Below are positions 9,817 through 21,592 of a stretch of 64,000 nt of DNA, piece after piece. The position numbers were made by a program, and so were the translations under genes. Source of the stretch: Gammaproteobacteria bacterium (GTDB lineage: Bacteria > Pseudomonadota > Gammaproteobacteria > Thiohalomonadales > Thiohalomonadaceae); assembly GCA_026196575.1 (NCBI GenBank), contig JAPHSX010000006.1, positions 45,423 to 109,422 on the forward strand. Reading direction: 5' to 3'. The notes below the pieces were generated by a model. It made no database searches. It was not told the origin of the DNA and saw nothing but the letters and a program-made list of their open reading frames with translations. Each line of letters begins with the position of its first letter. Position 1 is the stretch's first letter.

Positions 9817-11256
9817 CTACAGTCCCATCGCCTGACGGCAGATAGCCATCAGCGAGGAGGGAAAGAGGCCAATCAGCAACACCGCCAGCGCATTGACGCT
9901 GAAGAGCAGCGCCACATCCGGCGACGGCCGGAAGGGGCTCAACTCCAGCGGCCCATCGAAGTACATCAACTTGATCAGCCGCAGGTAGTAGAAGGCACCG
10001 ATCACCGAGAAGAGCACCGCCACGGCGGCCAGCCACACCATGTTGGCATCGACCACCGCCTGCAGCACCGAAAGCTTGGCCCAGAAGCCGATGAACGGCG
10101 GCACCCCGGCCATGGAGAACATCAGGAACATCATCATCAGCGCAAACCAGGGGCTGCGCTCGTTCAGCCCTTTATAGTCCTCCAGCTGGTCGGCCTCGAA
10201 ACCGGCACGGCTCATCAGGATCACCATGCCGAAACCGCCGAGTCCCATCAGCACATAGACGATGGCGTAGAACATGCCGGCGGCATAGCCCTCCGGTGAA
10301 CCGGAGAGTACCCCCAGCAGCAGGAAGCCGACATGAGAAATACCGGAGTAGGCGAGCATGCGCTTGATGTTGGTCTGGGCGATGGCCACCACGTTACCGA
10401 TGCCGAGCGAGAGGATGGCCAGCAGCAGCAGGATATCGTGCCACTGCGGCTGCAGGGCACCGAGGCCATCCACCAGTAGCCGCATCAGCATGGCGAAGGC
10501 CGCCAGCTTGGGGGCGGTGCTGATGTAGAGGGTCACCGCGGTGGAGGCGCCGTGATAGACATCGGGCACCCACATATGGAACGGCACTGCCCCCAATTTG
10601 AAGGCGACACCGACCATCAGGAATACCAGGCCGAAGATAAGGATGAGCTGGCTCCCCTGCCCCGCCACCGCTGCACTGACCTCGCCCAGCTCCAGGCTAC
10701 CGGTTACCCCGTAGATCATCGACATGCCGTAGAGCAGCATCGCCGAGGCCATCGCCCCGAGGATGAAGTACTTCATCGCCGCCTCGGCCGCCACCCTGGA
10801 GTCGCGTTGCATCGCCACCATCGCGTACATGGAGAGTGACAGCAGCTCCAGCCCCATATAGATCGTGAGCAGGCTGTGGGCAGAGATCATCACCATCATC
10901 CCCAGCACCCCGAACAGGCCGAGGACAAAGAACTCGCCACGGAACATGCCGCGCTCGCGCAGGTAACGGCGGCTGTAGAGGAGCACCATAAAGACGGCGG
11001 CGTAGACCGCCAGTTTGAGCACCGAGGCCATCGGGTCGAGCACGAAGCTGTCGCTGAAGGTAAGCTCGCGGGCACTGCTGTAGAGACCCAGGCTGAGCAG
11101 GAAGGCCCCCACCAGGGTCGCCTGGGTCAGCAGATAGGTGACCACCCGGCTGCGTTCGCTGAGGAACAGATCCAGAATGAGGATAAAACAGGCCATGCCG
11201 AGGACGAAGATCTCGGGCATCGCCAGCATGAAATTTGGTATCTCGAAATTCATCAT
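9817..11256 (-). CDS. nuoN: NADH-quinone oxidoreductase subunit N
   Basis: An antiporter-like proton-channel subunit of the complex I membrane arm. The 479 residues form about 14 membrane helices. Conserved features include the [13 protein letters not shown] segment with its buried Glu, [19 protein letters not shown] and [15 protein letters not shown]. There are two adjacent ATG codons; either could start. It begins 9 bases after the nuoM stop. Confidence 0.97.
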   Translation of the reverse strand: MMNFEIPNFMLAMPEIFVLGMACFILILDLFLSERSRVVTYLLTQATLVGAFLLSLGLYSSARELTFSDSFVLDPMASVLKLAVYAAVFMVLLYSRRYLRERGMFRGEFFVLGLFGVLGMMVMISAHSLLTIYMGLELLSLSMYAMVAMQRDSRVAAEAAMKYFILGAMASAMLLYGMSMIYGVTGSLELGEVSAAVAGQGSQLILIFGLVFLMVGVAFKLGAVPFHMWVPDVYHGASTAVTLYISTAPKLAAFAMLMRLLVDGLGALQPQWHDILLLLAILSLGIGNVVAIAQTNIKRMLAYSGISHVGFLLLGVLSGSPEGYAAGMFYAIVYVLMGLGGFGMVILMSRAGFEADQLEDYKGLNERSPWFALMMMFLMFSMAGVPPFIGFWAKLSVLQAVVDANMVWLAAVAVLFSVIGAFYYLRLIKLMYFDGPLELSPFRPSPDVALLFSVNALAVLLIGLFPSSLMAICRQAMGL

Positions 11257-11265
11257 GGGTTCCCG

Positions 11266-12798
11266 TTACATTGCGTCGAGCGGCACTTTGCTGACCGCAA
11301 TATGTTCAACCAGATGCCGTACCGTGGCGTCCATCACCTCCAGCAGCGGCGCCGGATAGAGGCCGAAAAAGAGCACCGCGAGCGCCAGCGTGGACAGGAT
11401 CAGGAACTCCCGGCCATTGATGTCCTGCAGCGTGGCCACCTTGTCGTTGGTGATCTCACCGAAGAGTACCCGCTTCACCATCCACAGGGTGTAGCCGGCG
11501 CCAAGGATCAGGGTGGTGGCGGCGACAAAGGCGATCCAGAAGTTGGCCTTGAAGGCGCTCAGGATCACCATAAACTCGCCGACGAAGCCGGCGGTACCGG
11601 GCAGGCCGGCGTTGGCCATGGCGAAGAGCACCATAAAGGCGGCGAACCTGGGCATCACGTGCACTACTCCGCCGTAGTCGGCGATCTGGCGCGAGTGCAT
11701 GCGGTCATACATCACCCCGACACAGAGGAACATCGCGCCGGAGACAAAGCCGTGGGAGATCATCTGCACCACGCCCCCCTCCATGCCCATCGTCGCACCG
11801 GCAAAGCTGCCGCTGCTCTCGGCGATGGTCCAGGGGATAAAGAGACCGAGGGTGACAAAACCCATGTGGGAAATGGAGGAATAGGCAATAAGCTTCTTCA
11901 TATCCTGCTGCACCAGTGCCACAAAACCGATGTAGGCGACGGCGATCAGGGACAGGCCGATCATCAGCCAGTCAAGATTGTGGCTGGCATCTGGGGTGAT
12001 CGGCAGGGAGAAGCGCAAAAAGCCGTAGGCACCCAGCTTGAGCATGATCGCCGCCAGGATCACCGAGCCACCGGTGGGGGCCTGCACATGGGCATCGGGC
12101 AGCCAGGTGTGTACCGGCCACATCGGTACCTTCACCGCAAAGGCGAGGAGGAAGGCGAGGAAGATCCAGATCTGTACATTCAGCCCCAGCGGCAACAGGT
12201 GGTAGTCAAGGATGCTGAAGCTGTTGGCCTGAAAATAGAGATAGATCAGCGCCACCAGCATGAAGACCGAACCGAGGAAGGTGTAGAGGAAGAACTTGAG
12301 GGTGGCATAGACCCGGTTATCGCCGCCCCAGACACCGATGACGATAAACATCGGGATCAGCATCGCCTCCCAGAAGACATAGAAGAGCATCGCATCCAGC
12401 GCCGCGAAGACGCCAACCATCAACCCCTCCATGATGAGGAAGGCGGCCATGTACTGCGCCGGCTTGAACTTGATCACATCCCAACCGGCAATCACCACCA
12501 GCACCGTGGTAAAGCTGGTAAGCAGGATGAGCGGCATCGAGATGCCGTCGACCCCCAGGTGGTAGTTAACATTAAAGCTGGCGATCCACGGCACCAGTTC
12601 AACGAACTGCATCTGGGCGCTGGCGTTATCAAACCCGCTATAGAGCGGCAGCGACAGCGCAAAGGTGAGCAGCGCCGTCAGCAGCGACAACACCCGGGCA
12701 TTCTGCCCACTGCTGCCGCTGCCTACCAGCAACACCAGCAGGCCGCCGACTATCGGCACCCAGATCACCAGACTCAGCAGTGGCAAATCAGCAAACAT
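11266..12798 (-). CDS. nuoM: NADH-quinone oxidoreductase subunit M
   Basis: A 510-residue antiporter-like subunit with about 14 membrane helices. Family marks are YHLGVDGISMPLILLT near the N-terminus, VKVPMWPVHTWLPDAHVQAP in the middle (Lys and His of the proton path) and DMKKLIAYSSISHMGFV. It lies 28 bases after nuoL. Confidence 0.97.
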   Translation of the reverse strand: MFADLPLLSLVIWVPIVGGLLVLLVGSGSSGQNARVLSLLTALLTFALSLPLYSGFDNASAQMQFVELVPWIASFNVNYHLGVDGISMPLILLTSFTTVLVVIAGWDVIKFKPAQYMAAFLIMEGLMVGVFAALDAMLFYVFWEAMLIPMFIVIGVWGGDNRVYATLKFFLYTFLGSVFMLVALIYLYFQANSFSILDYHLLPLGLNVQIWIFLAFLLAFAVKVPMWPVHTWLPDAHVQAPTGGSVILAAIMLKLGAYGFLRFSLPITPDASHNLDWLMIGLSLIAVAYIGFVALVQQDMKKLIAYSSISHMGFVTLGLFIPWTIAESSGSFAGATMGMEGGVVQMISHGFVSGAMFLCVGVMYDRMHSRQIADYGGVVHVMPRFAAFMVLFAMANAGLPGTAGFVGEFMVILSAFKANFWIAFVAATTLILGAGYTLWMVKRVLFGEITNDKVATLQDINGREFLILSTLALAVLFFGLYPAPLLEVMDATVRHLVEHIAVSKVPLDAM

Positions 12799-12826
12799 GC
12801 ACCCTACCCTTTAAATTAATTTTTTA

Positions 12827-14824
12827 TTACCTGAAGATAAACAGGCTGAACAGTGCCAACAGCCCGACAATCATGGCAAAGGCGTAGTGATAGAGATAAC
12901 CGGTCTGCAGGCGACGGGTGATACCGGAGAGCACCCCCACCACGCGTGCCGAGCCGTTAACCATCAAACCATCGATGAGTGCCACATCCCCCACCTTCCA
13001 CAAACCGTTGCCCAGACCGCGACCGCCGGCGGCGAAGAGCTTGGCGTAGATCTCGTCGGCCCAGTATTTGTTGTCGAGGATCTTATAGACAAAGCCGAAG
13101 CGCTCCTTCATGACCACGGCGATATCCAGCCCTTTTCGGTGCAGCATCCAGGCGGTGAAGACACCGCCCGCGGCGAGCCAGAAGGCCGGGGTCAAAAAGC
13201 CGTGCAGCGCCATGCCCCACCAGCCGTGAATACTCTCACCCACCGTTGCCAGCACATCATGCTCGGCCGCGACATAGATGGCCTCGCCGAAGAAATTACC
13301 GAAGGGCATATCCATCACGAAGATGGCACCGATCACCACCGAGGGGATCGCAAGCAGCACCAGCGGCAGGGTGACCACCCACGGGGTCTCATGCAGATGC
13401 TCGCGGGTGTGGTGATCCATCCGCTCCTTGCCATGGAACACCATGAAGTACATGCGGAAACTGTAGAGCGCGGTGATAAAGACACCGGCCAGCACTGCAG
13501 CAAAGGCGAAACCAGAGCCCGGGATGGAGGACTCACCCACCGCCATAATGATGCTGTCCTTGGAGTAGAATCCGGCAAAGAACGGGGTACCGATTAGGGC
13601 CAGCGAACCGATCAACGAGGTGATCCAGGTGATCGGCATGTACTTGCGCAGGCCGCCCATGTTGCGCATGTCCTGGTCATGGTGCATGGCGATAATCACC
13701 GAACCGGCACCAAGAAACAGCAGCGCCTTGAAGAAGGCGTGGGTCATCAGGTGGAACACACCGGCGGCATAGGCCGAGGCACCGAGGGCCACCGTCATAT
13801 AACCGAGCTGTGACAGTGTCGAGTAGGCTACCACTCGCTTGATATCATTCTGAATCAGGCCAAGGAGACCCATGAACAGGGCGGTGATGGCACCAATAAT
13901 GAGGATGAAGCTGAGCGCCGTCTCGGAGAGCTCATAGAGCGGCGACATGCGTGCCACCATGAAGATCCCGGCGGTGACCATTGTCGCTGCGTGGATCAGG
14001 GCGGAGATCGGGGTCGGGCCCTCCATCGAATCGGGCAGCCAGACGTGCAGCGGCACCTGCGCCGACTTGCCCATGGCGCCAATGAAGAGCAGGATGCCGA
14101 TCACCGTCATCATGTTCCACTCACTGCCGGGGAAGATGGAGAAGGTCAGGTTCTTATGCAGCTCGGCGGTGCTGAAGACCGCGCTGTAGTCGAGGCTGTT
14201 GAAGGTCATCAGCACCGCACCGATCCCGAGCAGGAAACCAAAGTCGCCGACGCGGTTTACCAGGAAGGCCTTGAGGTTGGCATAGACCGCCGACTCGCGC
14301 GTCGACCAGAAACCGATCAGCAGATAGGAGACCAGCCCCACCGCCTCCCAGCCGAAGAACAGCTGCATAAAGTTGTTGGCCATCACCAGCACCAGCATGG
14401 AGAAGGTGAAGAGCGAGATGTAGCTGAAGAAGCGCTGGTAGCTGTTGGTGCCGGCGCGCGAACCGGCGGGCCAGTTCTCCTCGTCGTGACTCATATAACC
14501 GATGGTGTAGATGTGTACCATCAGCGAGACGAAGGTGACCACCACCATCATCATCGCGGTCAGCTGATCAATCAGGAAGCCGACCTCGAAGCGGATGCCC
14601 TCGGAGACCAGCCAGGTGTAGACGGTCTGGTTGAGGATGCCGACCTTATCGATCACCACCTGCTTGAACACCACGGCCGAGAGCACGAAGGAGATGGCGA
14701 CGCCAAGGGTGGTCACGCTGTGTGCCCCCTTGCGCCCGATAGTGCCACCAAACAGCCCCGCGACGATTGCCCCGGCCAGTGGCGCCAGGACAATCAGCAG
14801 CCCCAGATTGTAGATACTCTCCAT
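12827..14824 (-). CDS. nuoL: NADH-quinone oxidoreductase subunit L
   Basis: The distal antiporter-like subunit, 665 residues, longer than NuoM and NuoN because of the C-terminal lateral helix that runs along the membrane arm. Seen: the FFGWEAVGLVSYLLIGFW segment, KSAQVPLHVWLPDSMEGPTP (conserved Lys and His), and DIKRVVAYSTLSQLGYM. It starts 6 bases after the nuoK stop, consistent with tight operon packing. Confidence 0.97.
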   Translation of the reverse strand: MESIYNLGLLIVLAPLAGAIVAGLFGGTIGRKGAHSVTTLGVAISFVLSAVVFKQVVIDKVGILNQTVYTWLVSEGIRFEVGFLIDQLTAMMMVVVTFVSLMVHIYTIGYMSHDEENWPAGSRAGTNSYQRFFSYISLFTFSMLVLVMANNFMQLFFGWEAVGLVSYLLIGFWSTRESAVYANLKAFLVNRVGDFGFLLGIGAVLMTFNSLDYSAVFSTAELHKNLTFSIFPGSEWNMMTVIGILLFIGAMGKSAQVPLHVWLPDSMEGPTPISALIHAATMVTAGIFMVARMSPLYELSETALSFILIIGAITALFMGLLGLIQNDIKRVVAYSTLSQLGYMTVALGASAYAAGVFHLMTHAFFKALLFLGAGSVIIAMHHDQDMRNMGGLRKYMPITWITSLIGSLALIGTPFFAGFYSKDSIIMAVGESSIPGSGFAFAAVLAGVFITALYSFRMYFMVFHGKERMDHHTREHLHETPWVVTLPLVLLAIPSVVIGAIFVMDMPFGNFFGEAIYVAAEHDVLATVGESIHGWWGMALHGFLTPAFWLAAGGVFTAWMLHRKGLDIAVVMKERFGFVYKILDNKYWADEIYAKLFAAGGRGLGNGLWKVGDVALIDGLMVNGSARVVGVLSGITRRLQTGYLYHYAFAMIVGLLALFSLFIFR

Positions 14825-14830
14825 GCCGCC

Positions 14831-15136
14831 CTACCCCTTCAAGGTGTCGAGATCGTCGACGTTGATACTGCGCCGGTTACGGAACAGCACCACCAGGATG
14901 GCCAGACCAATGGCCGCCTCCGCCGCCGCGACGGTAAGAATAAAGAAGACAAACACCTGACCGGCGCTATCGCCCAGATAGTGGGAGAAGGCGACAAAGT
15001 TGATATTCACCGCCAGCAGCATCAGCTCGATACACATCAGCAGGATGATGACGTTCTTACGGTTGATGAAGATCCCGGCCATGCTCAGACCGAAGAGGAG
15101 TGCCGCTACCGTCAGATAATCGGATAACGCGATCAT
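14831..15136 (-). CDS. nuoK: NADH-quinone oxidoreductase subunit K
   Basis: A 101-residue, three-helix subunit at the junction of the peripheral and membrane arms. The conserved Glu residues lie in helices 2 and 3 ([12 protein letters not shown] and [12 protein letters not shown]). The length is typical of the family. Confidence 0.96.
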   Translation of the reverse strand: MIALSDYLTVAALLFGLSMAGIFINRKNVIILLMCIELMLLAVNINFVAFSHYLGDSAGQVFVFFILTVAAAEAAIGLAILVVLFRNRRSINVDDLDTLKG

Positions 15137-15179
15137 GGCCGTGCCTCACTTACGCCGCTGTTTCTGTTTACGCCGGCCA

Positions 15180-15785
15180 TTACTTGCGCCCCTCCGACTC
15201 AAGCTGCACCACGCGCAGGCGATCAGACTTCTTCACCACCACCTGCTCCTCAATCTTCTGATAGCGGGTACCGGGACGGGTACGCAGCGTGAGCGCAATG
15301 GCGGCGACAATAGCCACCAGCAGCACCACTGAGGCGATCTCGAAGGGGTAGACATAGGTGGTGTAGAGCTGCTCACCCAGTTCGCGGGTATTGCTGTAAT
15401 CGGCTGCCCTGGCCGGTGGCGCCGGCCACACATCGAGTCCGAAATTGATCCGTCCCACCGCCAGCCCCATGATCCCCACGGCGGTGGCGGCAACGATGCC
15501 GCCGATGGGCAGATAGCGGGCGAAACCCTCGCGCATCCGCGCAAGGTTAATATCGAGCATCATCACCACGAAGAGGAACAGCACCATCACCGCGCCGACG
15601 TAAACCAGCACCAGGGTGATGGCGAGGAACTCCGCCTCCAGCAGCAGCCACAACGCCGAGGTGGTGACAAAACAGAGCACCAGAAACATTGCCGCATGTA
15701 CCGGATTGCGCACCGTGATCACCGCGCCGGCGCTCAGCACCAGCACGCCGGAAAAAAGATAAAAAAGGATCTGCTCAAAACTCAT
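15180..15785 (-). CDS. nuoJ: NADH-quinone oxidoreductase subunit J
   Basis: A 201-residue subunit with five membrane helices and a charged cytoplasmic tail. The family pattern VRNPVHAAMFLVL and VYVGAVMVLFLFVVMM (pi-bulge helix 3) is clear. It lies between nuoI and nuoK with short gaps. Confidence 0.96.
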   Translation of the reverse strand: MSFEQILFYLFSGVLVLSAGAVITVRNPVHAAMFLVLCFVTTSALWLLLEAEFLAITLVLVYVGAVMVLFLFVVMMLDINLARMREGFARYLPIGGIVAATAVGIMGLAVGRINFGLDVWPAPPARAADYSNTRELGEQLYTTYVYPFEIASVVLLVAIVAAIALTLRTRPGTRYQKIEEQVVVKKSDRLRVVQLESEGRK

Positions 15786-15797
15786 GCTCTCATCCGC

Positions 15798-16283
15798 CTA
15801 TCGGTAGGGTGCATCCGCGGTACGGTCGGCGGCGATCTGCGCCTCGTATTTGTCACCCACCGCCAACAATTTTTCCTTGGTCATCAACAAATCATCACGG
15901 CACTCGCCGTGATATTCGTAGATACGGGTCTCGACAATGGCATCGACCGGGCAGGCCTCCTCGCAGAAGCCGCAGAAGATGCACTTGGTCAGGTCGATGT
16001 CGTAGCGGGTGGTGCGGCGGGTGCCGTCCTCGCGCTGCGCCGACTCGATGGTGATGGCCATCGCCGGGCAGACCACCTCGCACAGCTTGCAGGCGATGCA
16101 GCGCTCCTCGCCGTTGGGATAGCGGCGCTGTGCATGCAGGCCGCGAAAGCGTGGCGACATCGGTGCCCGCTCCTCCGGGTACTGCACGGTGAATTTCTTG
16201 CGAAACAGGTAGCGCCCAGTCACCGCCAGGCCGCCGCGCAGCTCTTTTAGAGTCAGACTCTTCAGTATGCTAAATAGATTCAT
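15798..16283 (-). CDS. nuoI: NADH-quinone oxidoreductase subunit I
   Basis: The TYKY-type ferredoxin subunit carrying two 4Fe-4S clusters (N6a, N6b). Two CxxCxxCxxxCP motifs are present: [12 protein letters not shown] and [12 protein letters not shown]. The length of 161 residues is typical. It passes electrons toward cluster N2 in NuoB. Confidence 0.97.
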   Translation of the reverse strand: MNLFSILKSLTLKELRGGLAVTGRYLFRKKFTVQYPEERAPMSPRFRGLHAQRRYPNGEERCIACKLCEVVCPAMAITIESAQREDGTRRTTRYDIDLTKCIFCGFCEEACPVDAIVETRIYEYHGECRDDLLMTKEKLLAVGDKYEAQIAADRTADAPYR

Positions 16284-16303
16284 ATCGCTATCCGTTCCCG
16301 CCG

Positions 16304-17404
16304 TTACGCCGCGTCAAACCACGGGGCCAAGCCGCCCATGATGAAGAGACCGACCACCAGCAGCCAGACGATGGTGATGGGAATAAAGACCTTCCAGCCC
16401 AGACGCATGATCTGGTCATAGCGATAGCGCGGGAAGGTGGCACGGAACCAGAGGAAGAAAAAGAGGAACAGCGCCGTCTTCGCCAGTAACCAGTGGATGC
16501 CGTCACCCAGCGCCAGGTCAAACAGCGCCAGCTCCGGGATCCAGCTGGCCGGGAGCGGGCTGAGCCAGCCACCGAGGAACATCAGCGCCGCCAGCATCGA
16601 GATCAGGATCATGTTGGCGTATTCGGCGAGGAAAAAGACCGCGAAGGTCATGCCGGAGTACTCGACGTGGAAGCCGGCGACGATCTCCGACTCCCCCTCG
16701 GCGACGTCGAACGGGGCGCGATTGGTCTCGGCCACGCCGGAGATGAAATAGATAATGAAGAGCGGAAAGAGCGGAATGAAATACCAGTTGAGCAGGCCAT
16801 ACGCACCGCCCTGACCGCGCACGATGTCACCGATATTGATGCTGCCCGCCGCCATCAGCACCCCGACCAGGGCAAAGCCCATGGCGATCTCATAGGAGAC
16901 GATCTGCGCCGCCGAGCGCATCGCCCCCAGAAAGGCGTACTTGGAGTTGGAGGCCCAGCCGGCGATGATCACGCCGTAGACACCAATCGAGGTAATGGCC
17001 AGTACATAGAGCAGACTGGCATCGATGTCGGCCAGCACCATCTCGCTGCCGAAGGGCACCACCGCCCAGGCCGCCAGCGCCGGGGCCATGGAGAGCACCG
17101 GGGCGATAAGAAAGAGGAACTTGTCGGCGCCGCCGGGGATGATGATCTCCTTGAACATCAGCTTCACCGCATCGGCGATGGGCTGGCCCAGACCCCACAA
17201 CGGCTTGCCAAAGAAACCGACGCGATTGGGGCCGATGCGGATCTGCATGAAGCCGATCACCTTGCGCTCGGCATAGGTAAGGTAGGCAACGCTGAGCAAC
17301 AGCGGCACCATCACCAGCATAATCTGCAACAGGGTGACGACAAGGGTCGCCAGCCAGGGCCAAAGCCCCAATCCCAACAGGAAGTTTTCCACTATCTCGA
17401 ACAT
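16304..17404 (-). CDS. nuoH: NADH-quinone oxidoreductase subunit H
   Basis: The membrane subunit that forms much of the quinone chamber, 366 residues with about eight helices. Conserved: [14 protein letters not shown] after helix 1, the acidic loop [21 protein letters not shown], and the C-terminal [13 protein letters not shown]. It starts 17 bases after nuoG. Confidence 0.97.
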   Translation of the reverse strand: MFEIVENFLLGLGLWPWLATLVVTLLQIMLVMVPLLLSVAYLTYAERKVIGFMQIRIGPNRVGFFGKPLWGLGQPIADAVKLMFKEIIIPGGADKFLFLIAPVLSMAPALAAWAVVPFGSEMVLADIDASLLYVLAITSIGVYGVIIAGWASNSKYAFLGAMRSAAQIVSYEIAMGFALVGVLMAAGSINIGDIVRGQGGAYGLLNWYFIPLFPLFIIYFISGVAETNRAPFDVAEGESEIVAGFHVEYSGMTFAVFFLAEYANMILISMLAALMFLGGWLSPLPASWIPELALFDLALGDGIHWLLAKTALFLFFFLWFRATFPRYRYDQIMRLGWKVFIPITIVWLLVVGLFIMGGLAPWFDAA

Positions 17405-17421
17405 CCGGTCTATTCCAGTCG

Positions 17422-19767
17422 TTATGCGTGAGTCAGCTCGACGGCGGCAAAACCGCCGCCCAATCCCACCGTGGCACTCAGGCCGGCAGGCAGGTAGACC
17501 GCGTTATCGGGCAGGCGCTCGTCGATAAGCAGCGGCAACACCACCTCGCCCGCCCCTTGAATCAGCCTTGCCTCCACCACCGAGGAGAATCCCGCCTTCT
17601 CTGCCGTGACACTGTTAAGGCGGATCTGCCACAGATCGGCATCCGCGGTGGTCTGCAGGGGGGCGGCGCGGCGCACCATGGCATCGACCGCGTAGATCGG
17701 TACATCGGCAATGCGCAGCAGACCCGCCGGCAGGCGGCTCATCGCCTTCGGCTGCCAGGCGGCGGGGGCAGCCGGCAGCTGCGCGCACGCCGCCTCCAGC
17801 TCGGCGCGTACCTCCTCGGCAGAGTTCTGTTCAAAGCCGTTAATATCAAACAGATTGCCCAGCACGCGCAGGATCTTCCAGGCGGGACGCGCCTCACCGG
17901 GGGCGGTGGCAGCGCCGTTAAAGCCCTGCCACTGCCCCTCGGTGTTGACCAGGCTGCCGGCGGTCTCGGCAAAGGTGGCAGCCGGCAGCAACACATCAGC
18001 GTAGTCACGCATGGCCACCGAGGCGTAGCTGTTGATGGCTACCACAAAGCGCGCCTCCTGCATTGCCTGCAGCGCGGCGGCCGAATCGATACAGTCATAC
18101 TCCGGCTCGACACCCAGCAGCAGATAGCCGGGCAGCTTTGCCGCGAACATTGCCTTCCAGTCCAGTCCAATGCCATCACTCGCCTGACAACCCGCGCCAC
18201 GATGCGGCAGGCAGCCGGCCAGTGCAGCACCGGCGGCATTGCCCCCCTCGGCGAGGATGCCGATATGGGCGCCGCTCAGCGAGGCGATAAGGTTGGCCAC
18301 GGCGCGCAGCTCGGCGGCGGCAGGATGCCCCTGCGCCCCCGCCCCCAGCAGCACCGAGGCCTGCTTGCCCGCGCGCAGGGTGCCGGCGATGGCGCGGTGC
18401 GACTCCTCTACGGCGACACCGACGATGGCCGTGGTGAGCCACTGCGGCACCGCCTCACTGGAACCCTCCAGCAGGGCCTTTGCCACCGCCAGCAGCTCGC
18501 TGACCAGATCCAAAGCGATCCGTTTTTCGGCCAGCGTAAAGGCCATCGCGTAATCGACGGGGTTAATCGCCATCACCCTGGCGCCGCCGCGCACCGCCTT
18601 GCGCAGGCGTTGTGCCAGTAGCGGCTGCTCCTTGCGAATGTTGGAGCCGACCAGCAGTACCGCATCATTCTGTTCCAGCGCGGCGATCGGCTGTCCCAGT
18701 GCGGGATAGGGCCCCTGCTCATTCTGGTCGCGAAAGTCCTGCTGACGCAGGCGGTGATCAATATTGGCGCTGCCGATGCCGCGCATCAGCCGCTGCAACA
18801 GGAAGTGCTCCTCATTGGTGGCGCCATAGGCCGCCAGCGCACCGAGTTGGTCGGCCGCAAACTGTTTCAACCCCTCCACGGCGGTGGTGAGGGCGGTATC
18901 CCAGTCACACTCCTGCCACACGCCGTCTCTCTTGATTTGCGGTTTGCGCAGGCGATCTTCATGTTCCAGGGCGGTGTAGCTGAAGCGATCCCGATCGGCG
19001 ATCCAGCACTCATTGACCGCCTCATTGTCGCGCGCAACCACCCGCATGGCGCGCCCGGAACGGCTGTCGAGACGGATATTGGTGCCGACACAGTCGTGCG
19101 GTGAAACCGTGTGGTGAGACTGCAACTCCCACGGGCGTGCCGAGTAGCGATAGGGTTTGGAGGTGAGTGCCCCCACCGGACAGAGATCGACGACGTTGCC
19201 GGAGAGCTCGGAGTCAACGCTATGTTCCATGTAGGTAGCGATGTGCATATGTTCGCCGCGACCCGGCGCCCCCAACTCCATCATCCCCCCGATCTCTTCG
19301 CCAAAACGGACACAACGGGTGCAGTGGATGCAGCGGCTCATGTCGGTGGCGATGAGCGGACCGAGGTCGGGACTGTGCACCACACGCTTCGCCTCAGCGT
19401 AGCGTGAGACATCATTGCCATAGCCGAGCGCCATCTCCTGCAGTTCACACTCCCCCCCCTGATCACAGATTGGACAGTCAAGCGGGTGGTTGATCAGCAG
19501 AAATTCCATCACGCTGCGCTGCGCGGCGATCGCCCTGGGGGAGCGGGTGTAGGCCTTCATCCCCTCACTCACCGGGGTGGCACAGGCGGGTAGCGGCTTG
19601 GGCACCTTCTCCACCTCGACCAGACACATACGGCAACTGGCAGCGATAGAGAGTTTGCTGTGATAGCAAAAACGCGGGATGGTGATGCCCGCCTCGTCCG
19701 CGGCCTCCAGCAGCATGCTCCCTTCACGCGCCGCAACCGGTTTTCCGTTGATCTCGATGTTTACCAT
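17422..19767 (-). CDS. nuoG: NADH-quinone oxidoreductase subunit G
   Basis: The largest peripheral subunit, 781 residues. The N-terminus is a 2Fe-2S ferredoxin ([19 protein letters not shown]), then HxxxCxxC and CxxCxxC motifs ([24 protein letters not shown]) for 4Fe-4S clusters, then a molybdopterin-oxidoreductase-like part that in this family no longer holds molybdenum. I start at the ATG giving [17 protein letters not shown], which fits family N-termini. A TTG 42 bases upstream is in frame and has an AGGCGG sequence, so a slightly longer form cannot be excluded. Confidence 0.95.
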   Translation of the reverse strand: MVNIEINGKPVAAREGSMLLEAADEAGITIPRFCYHSKLSIAASCRMCLVEVEKVPKPLPACATPVSEGMKAYTRSPRAIAAQRSVMEFLLINHPLDCPICDQGGECELQEMALGYGNDVSRYAEAKRVVHSPDLGPLIATDMSRCIHCTRCVRFGEEIGGMMELGAPGRGEHMHIATYMEHSVDSELSGNVVDLCPVGALTSKPYRYSARPWELQSHHTVSPHDCVGTNIRLDSRSGRAMRVVARDNEAVNECWIADRDRFSYTALEHEDRLRKPQIKRDGVWQECDWDTALTTAVEGLKQFAADQLGALAAYGATNEEHFLLQRLMRGIGSANIDHRLRQQDFRDQNEQGPYPALGQPIAALEQNDAVLLVGSNIRKEQPLLAQRLRKAVRGGARVMAINPVDYAMAFTLAEKRIALDLVSELLAVAKALLEGSSEAVPQWLTTAIVGVAVEESHRAIAGTLRAGKQASVLLGAGAQGHPAAAELRAVANLIASLSGAHIGILAEGGNAAGAALAGCLPHRGAGCQASDGIGLDWKAMFAAKLPGYLLLGVEPEYDCIDSAAALQAMQEARFVVAINSYASVAMRDYADVLLPAATFAETAGSLVNTEGQWQGFNGAATAPGEARPAWKILRVLGNLFDINGFEQNSAEEVRAELEAACAQLPAAPAAWQPKAMSRLPAGLLRIADVPIYAVDAMVRRAAPLQTTADADLWQIRLNSVTAEKAGFSSVVEARLIQGAGEVVLPLLIDERLPDNAVYLPAGLSATVGLGGGFAAVELTHA

Positions 19768-19810
19768 CGCCACTCTCGACTCTCTGGATTCGTGATCGGT
19801 GTGCGACAAT

Positions 19811-21082
19811 TCAGCCGCCTACCATGCATTTTTTGTGATCGATGTGATACTGAAACTCATCACGAAAATGGTTCAGAAAACTCTGCACTGGCATCGCCGC
19901 CGCATCGCCCAGCGCGCAGATGGTGTTGCCGGTGATCTTGCCGGCCACGCCGTAGAGCTGATCCAGATCCTCCGGGCGCCCCTCGCCGTGTTCGATACGA
20001 TGCAGCACCCGCGCCAGCCAGCCGGTACCCTCACGGCACGGCGTGCACTGGCCGCACGACTCCTCATAATAGAAATGAGAGAGGCGCGCCAGCACCTTGA
20101 CCATGCAGGTGGTCTCATCCATTACGATCACCGAACCGGCGCCGAGCATCGAGCCGGCCTTGGCGATGGAGTCATAATCCATATCCATCTCCATCGCCAC
20201 CGCAGCGGGCAGCACCGGGGTGGAGCTGCCACCGGGGATCACCGCCTTCAGGGTGTGACCGTCGCGCACCCCGCCGGCCATCTGCAGCAGCTCGGCAAAG
20301 GGGGTGCCCATCGGGATCTCGTAGTTACCGGGTCTGTTCACATGGCCGGAGACAGAGAAGATCTTGTTGCCACCGTTGTTCGGCTTGCCCTGCTCCAGAA
20401 ACCACTGGCCGCCGTTCTTCAGGATCACCGGCACCGAGGCGAGCGACTCGGTATTGTTGATAGTGGTAGGACGCCCGTAGAGACCGAAGCTGGCGGGGAA
20501 CGGCGGCTTGAAGCGCGGCTGCCCCTTCTTGCCCTCTATCGATTCAAGCAGCGCGGTCTCCTCACCACAGATATAGGCGCCGGCACCAAGGTGGGCGTGG
20601 GCATCAAAGTCAAAACCACTGCCCAGAATATTCTTGCCCAGCAAACCGGCGGCGCGCGCCTCTGCCAGTGCCGCGTCGAAACGCTCGTAGGGTTCCCAGA
20701 ACTCACCGCGAATGTAATTGTAGCCAACACTGGCACCGATGGTGTAACCGGCAATCGCCATCCCCTCGATCAGCTGGTGCGGGTTGTAGCGCAGAATGTC
20801 GCGATCCTTGCAGGTTCCGGGTTCACCCTCGTCGGAGTTGCAAACGATATACTTCTGCCCCTCGACATGGCGCGGCATGAAACTCCACTTAAGCCCGGTG
20901 GGAAAGCCGGCGCCGCCGCGGCCACGCAGCGCCGATGCCTTCAGCTCGGCGATGATCTCGTCCGCCGAGATCTTTTCGGTGAGGATCTTCTCCAGCACCT
21001 CGTAACCGCCATTGGCGCGGTAGGTGTCCAAGCTCCAGGAGTTGTCGACACCGAGGGTACGGAAACAGACTTTATTGCTCAT
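19811..21082 (-). CDS. nuoF: NADH-quinone oxidoreductase subunit F
   Basis: The NADH- and FMN-binding subunit with 4Fe-4S cluster N3, 423 residues. Seen: [17 protein letters not shown] (NADH/FMN site), [18 protein letters not shown], and the cluster motif [14 protein letters not shown] near the C-terminus. It starts 15 bases after nuoE. Confidence 0.98.
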   Translation of the reverse strand: MSNKVCFRTLGVDNSWSLDTYRANGGYEVLEKILTEKISADEIIAELKASALRGRGGAGFPTGLKWSFMPRHVEGQKYIVCNSDEGEPGTCKDRDILRYNPHQLIEGMAIAGYTIGASVGYNYIRGEFWEPYERFDAALAEARAAGLLGKNILGSGFDFDAHAHLGAGAYICGEETALLESIEGKKGQPRFKPPFPASFGLYGRPTTINNTESLASVPVILKNGGQWFLEQGKPNNGGNKIFSVSGHVNRPGNYEIPMGTPFAELLQMAGGVRDGHTLKAVIPGGSSTPVLPAAVAMEMDMDYDSIAKAGSMLGAGSVIVMDETTCMVKVLARLSHFYYEESCGQCTPCREGTGWLARVLHRIEHGEGRPEDLDQLYGVAGKITGNTICALGDAAAMPVQSFLNHFRDEFQYHIDHKKCMVGG

Positions 21083-21097
21083 TCTCCATCCCCGCCC

Positions 21098-21592
21098 TTA
21101 ATCCAGACCGTCGAGAATGGCGTCGATTGCTTCCGGCGTCAGGTTCTCGTAGTAGTTCTTGTTCAGCTCGAACATCGGGGCATTGACACAGGCCCCCAGG
21201 CACTCCACCTCTTTGAGGGTGAAACGATTGTCCGCGGTGGTCTCGCCCAGCTTGATGCCGAGCCGCTGCTGCAGATGCTCCACCACCTGGTCGGAGCCGC
21301 ACAACATGCAGGAGATGTTGGTACAGACAGAGATCTTGTGCTTGCCCACCGGTTTGAGTTCATACATCGAGTAGAAGCTGGCGACCTCATAGACGGCCAT
21401 CACCTCCATCGCCAGGTAGGCGGCCACCGCCTGAATCAGCTCCTCGGTCAGCCAGCCACCATTTTGCTCCTGGGCAATACGCAGCGCCGCCATCACCGCC
21501 GACTGCTTCTGCTCCGGCGGATACTTGGCAATCCAGCGGTCGATGTCGGCGCGTGACTCGCCACTCAGCAATTCAATCATCTTCTCGGACAT
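21098..21592 (-). CDS. nuoE: NADH-quinone oxidoreductase subunit E
   Basis: A 164-residue thioredoxin-like subunit carrying 2Fe-2S cluster N1a. The four Cys lie in ICTNISCMLCGS and ECLGACVNAPMF. The ATG overlaps the nuoD stop as TGATG, so translation is probably coupled. The TTG directly upstream is not needed. Confidence 0.96.
   Translation of the reverse strand: MSEKMIELLSGESRADIDRWIAKYPPEQKQSAVMAALRIAQEQNGGWLTEELIQAVAAYLAMEVMAVYEVASFYSMYELKPVGKHKISVCTNISCMLCGSDQVVEHLQQRLGIKLGETTADNRFTLKEVECLGACVNAPMFELNKNYYENLTPEAIDAILDGLD

Noticed and set aside
10876..12819. 647-codon plus-strand frame opposite nuoM/nuoN
   Set aside because: Its His/Gln/Glu-rich composition is what antisense of membrane-helix codons gives. 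The nuo genes on the other strand are clear.
19768..19809. TTG start of nuoG 42 bases upstream
   Set aside because: The extra residues (HTDHESRESRVA) do not fit the ferredoxin-domain N-terminus; kept only as an alternative.
19799..21556. 585-codon plus-strand frame opposite nuoF/nuoE
   Set aside because: Antisense shadow in a GC-rich genome, without start signal or protein family.
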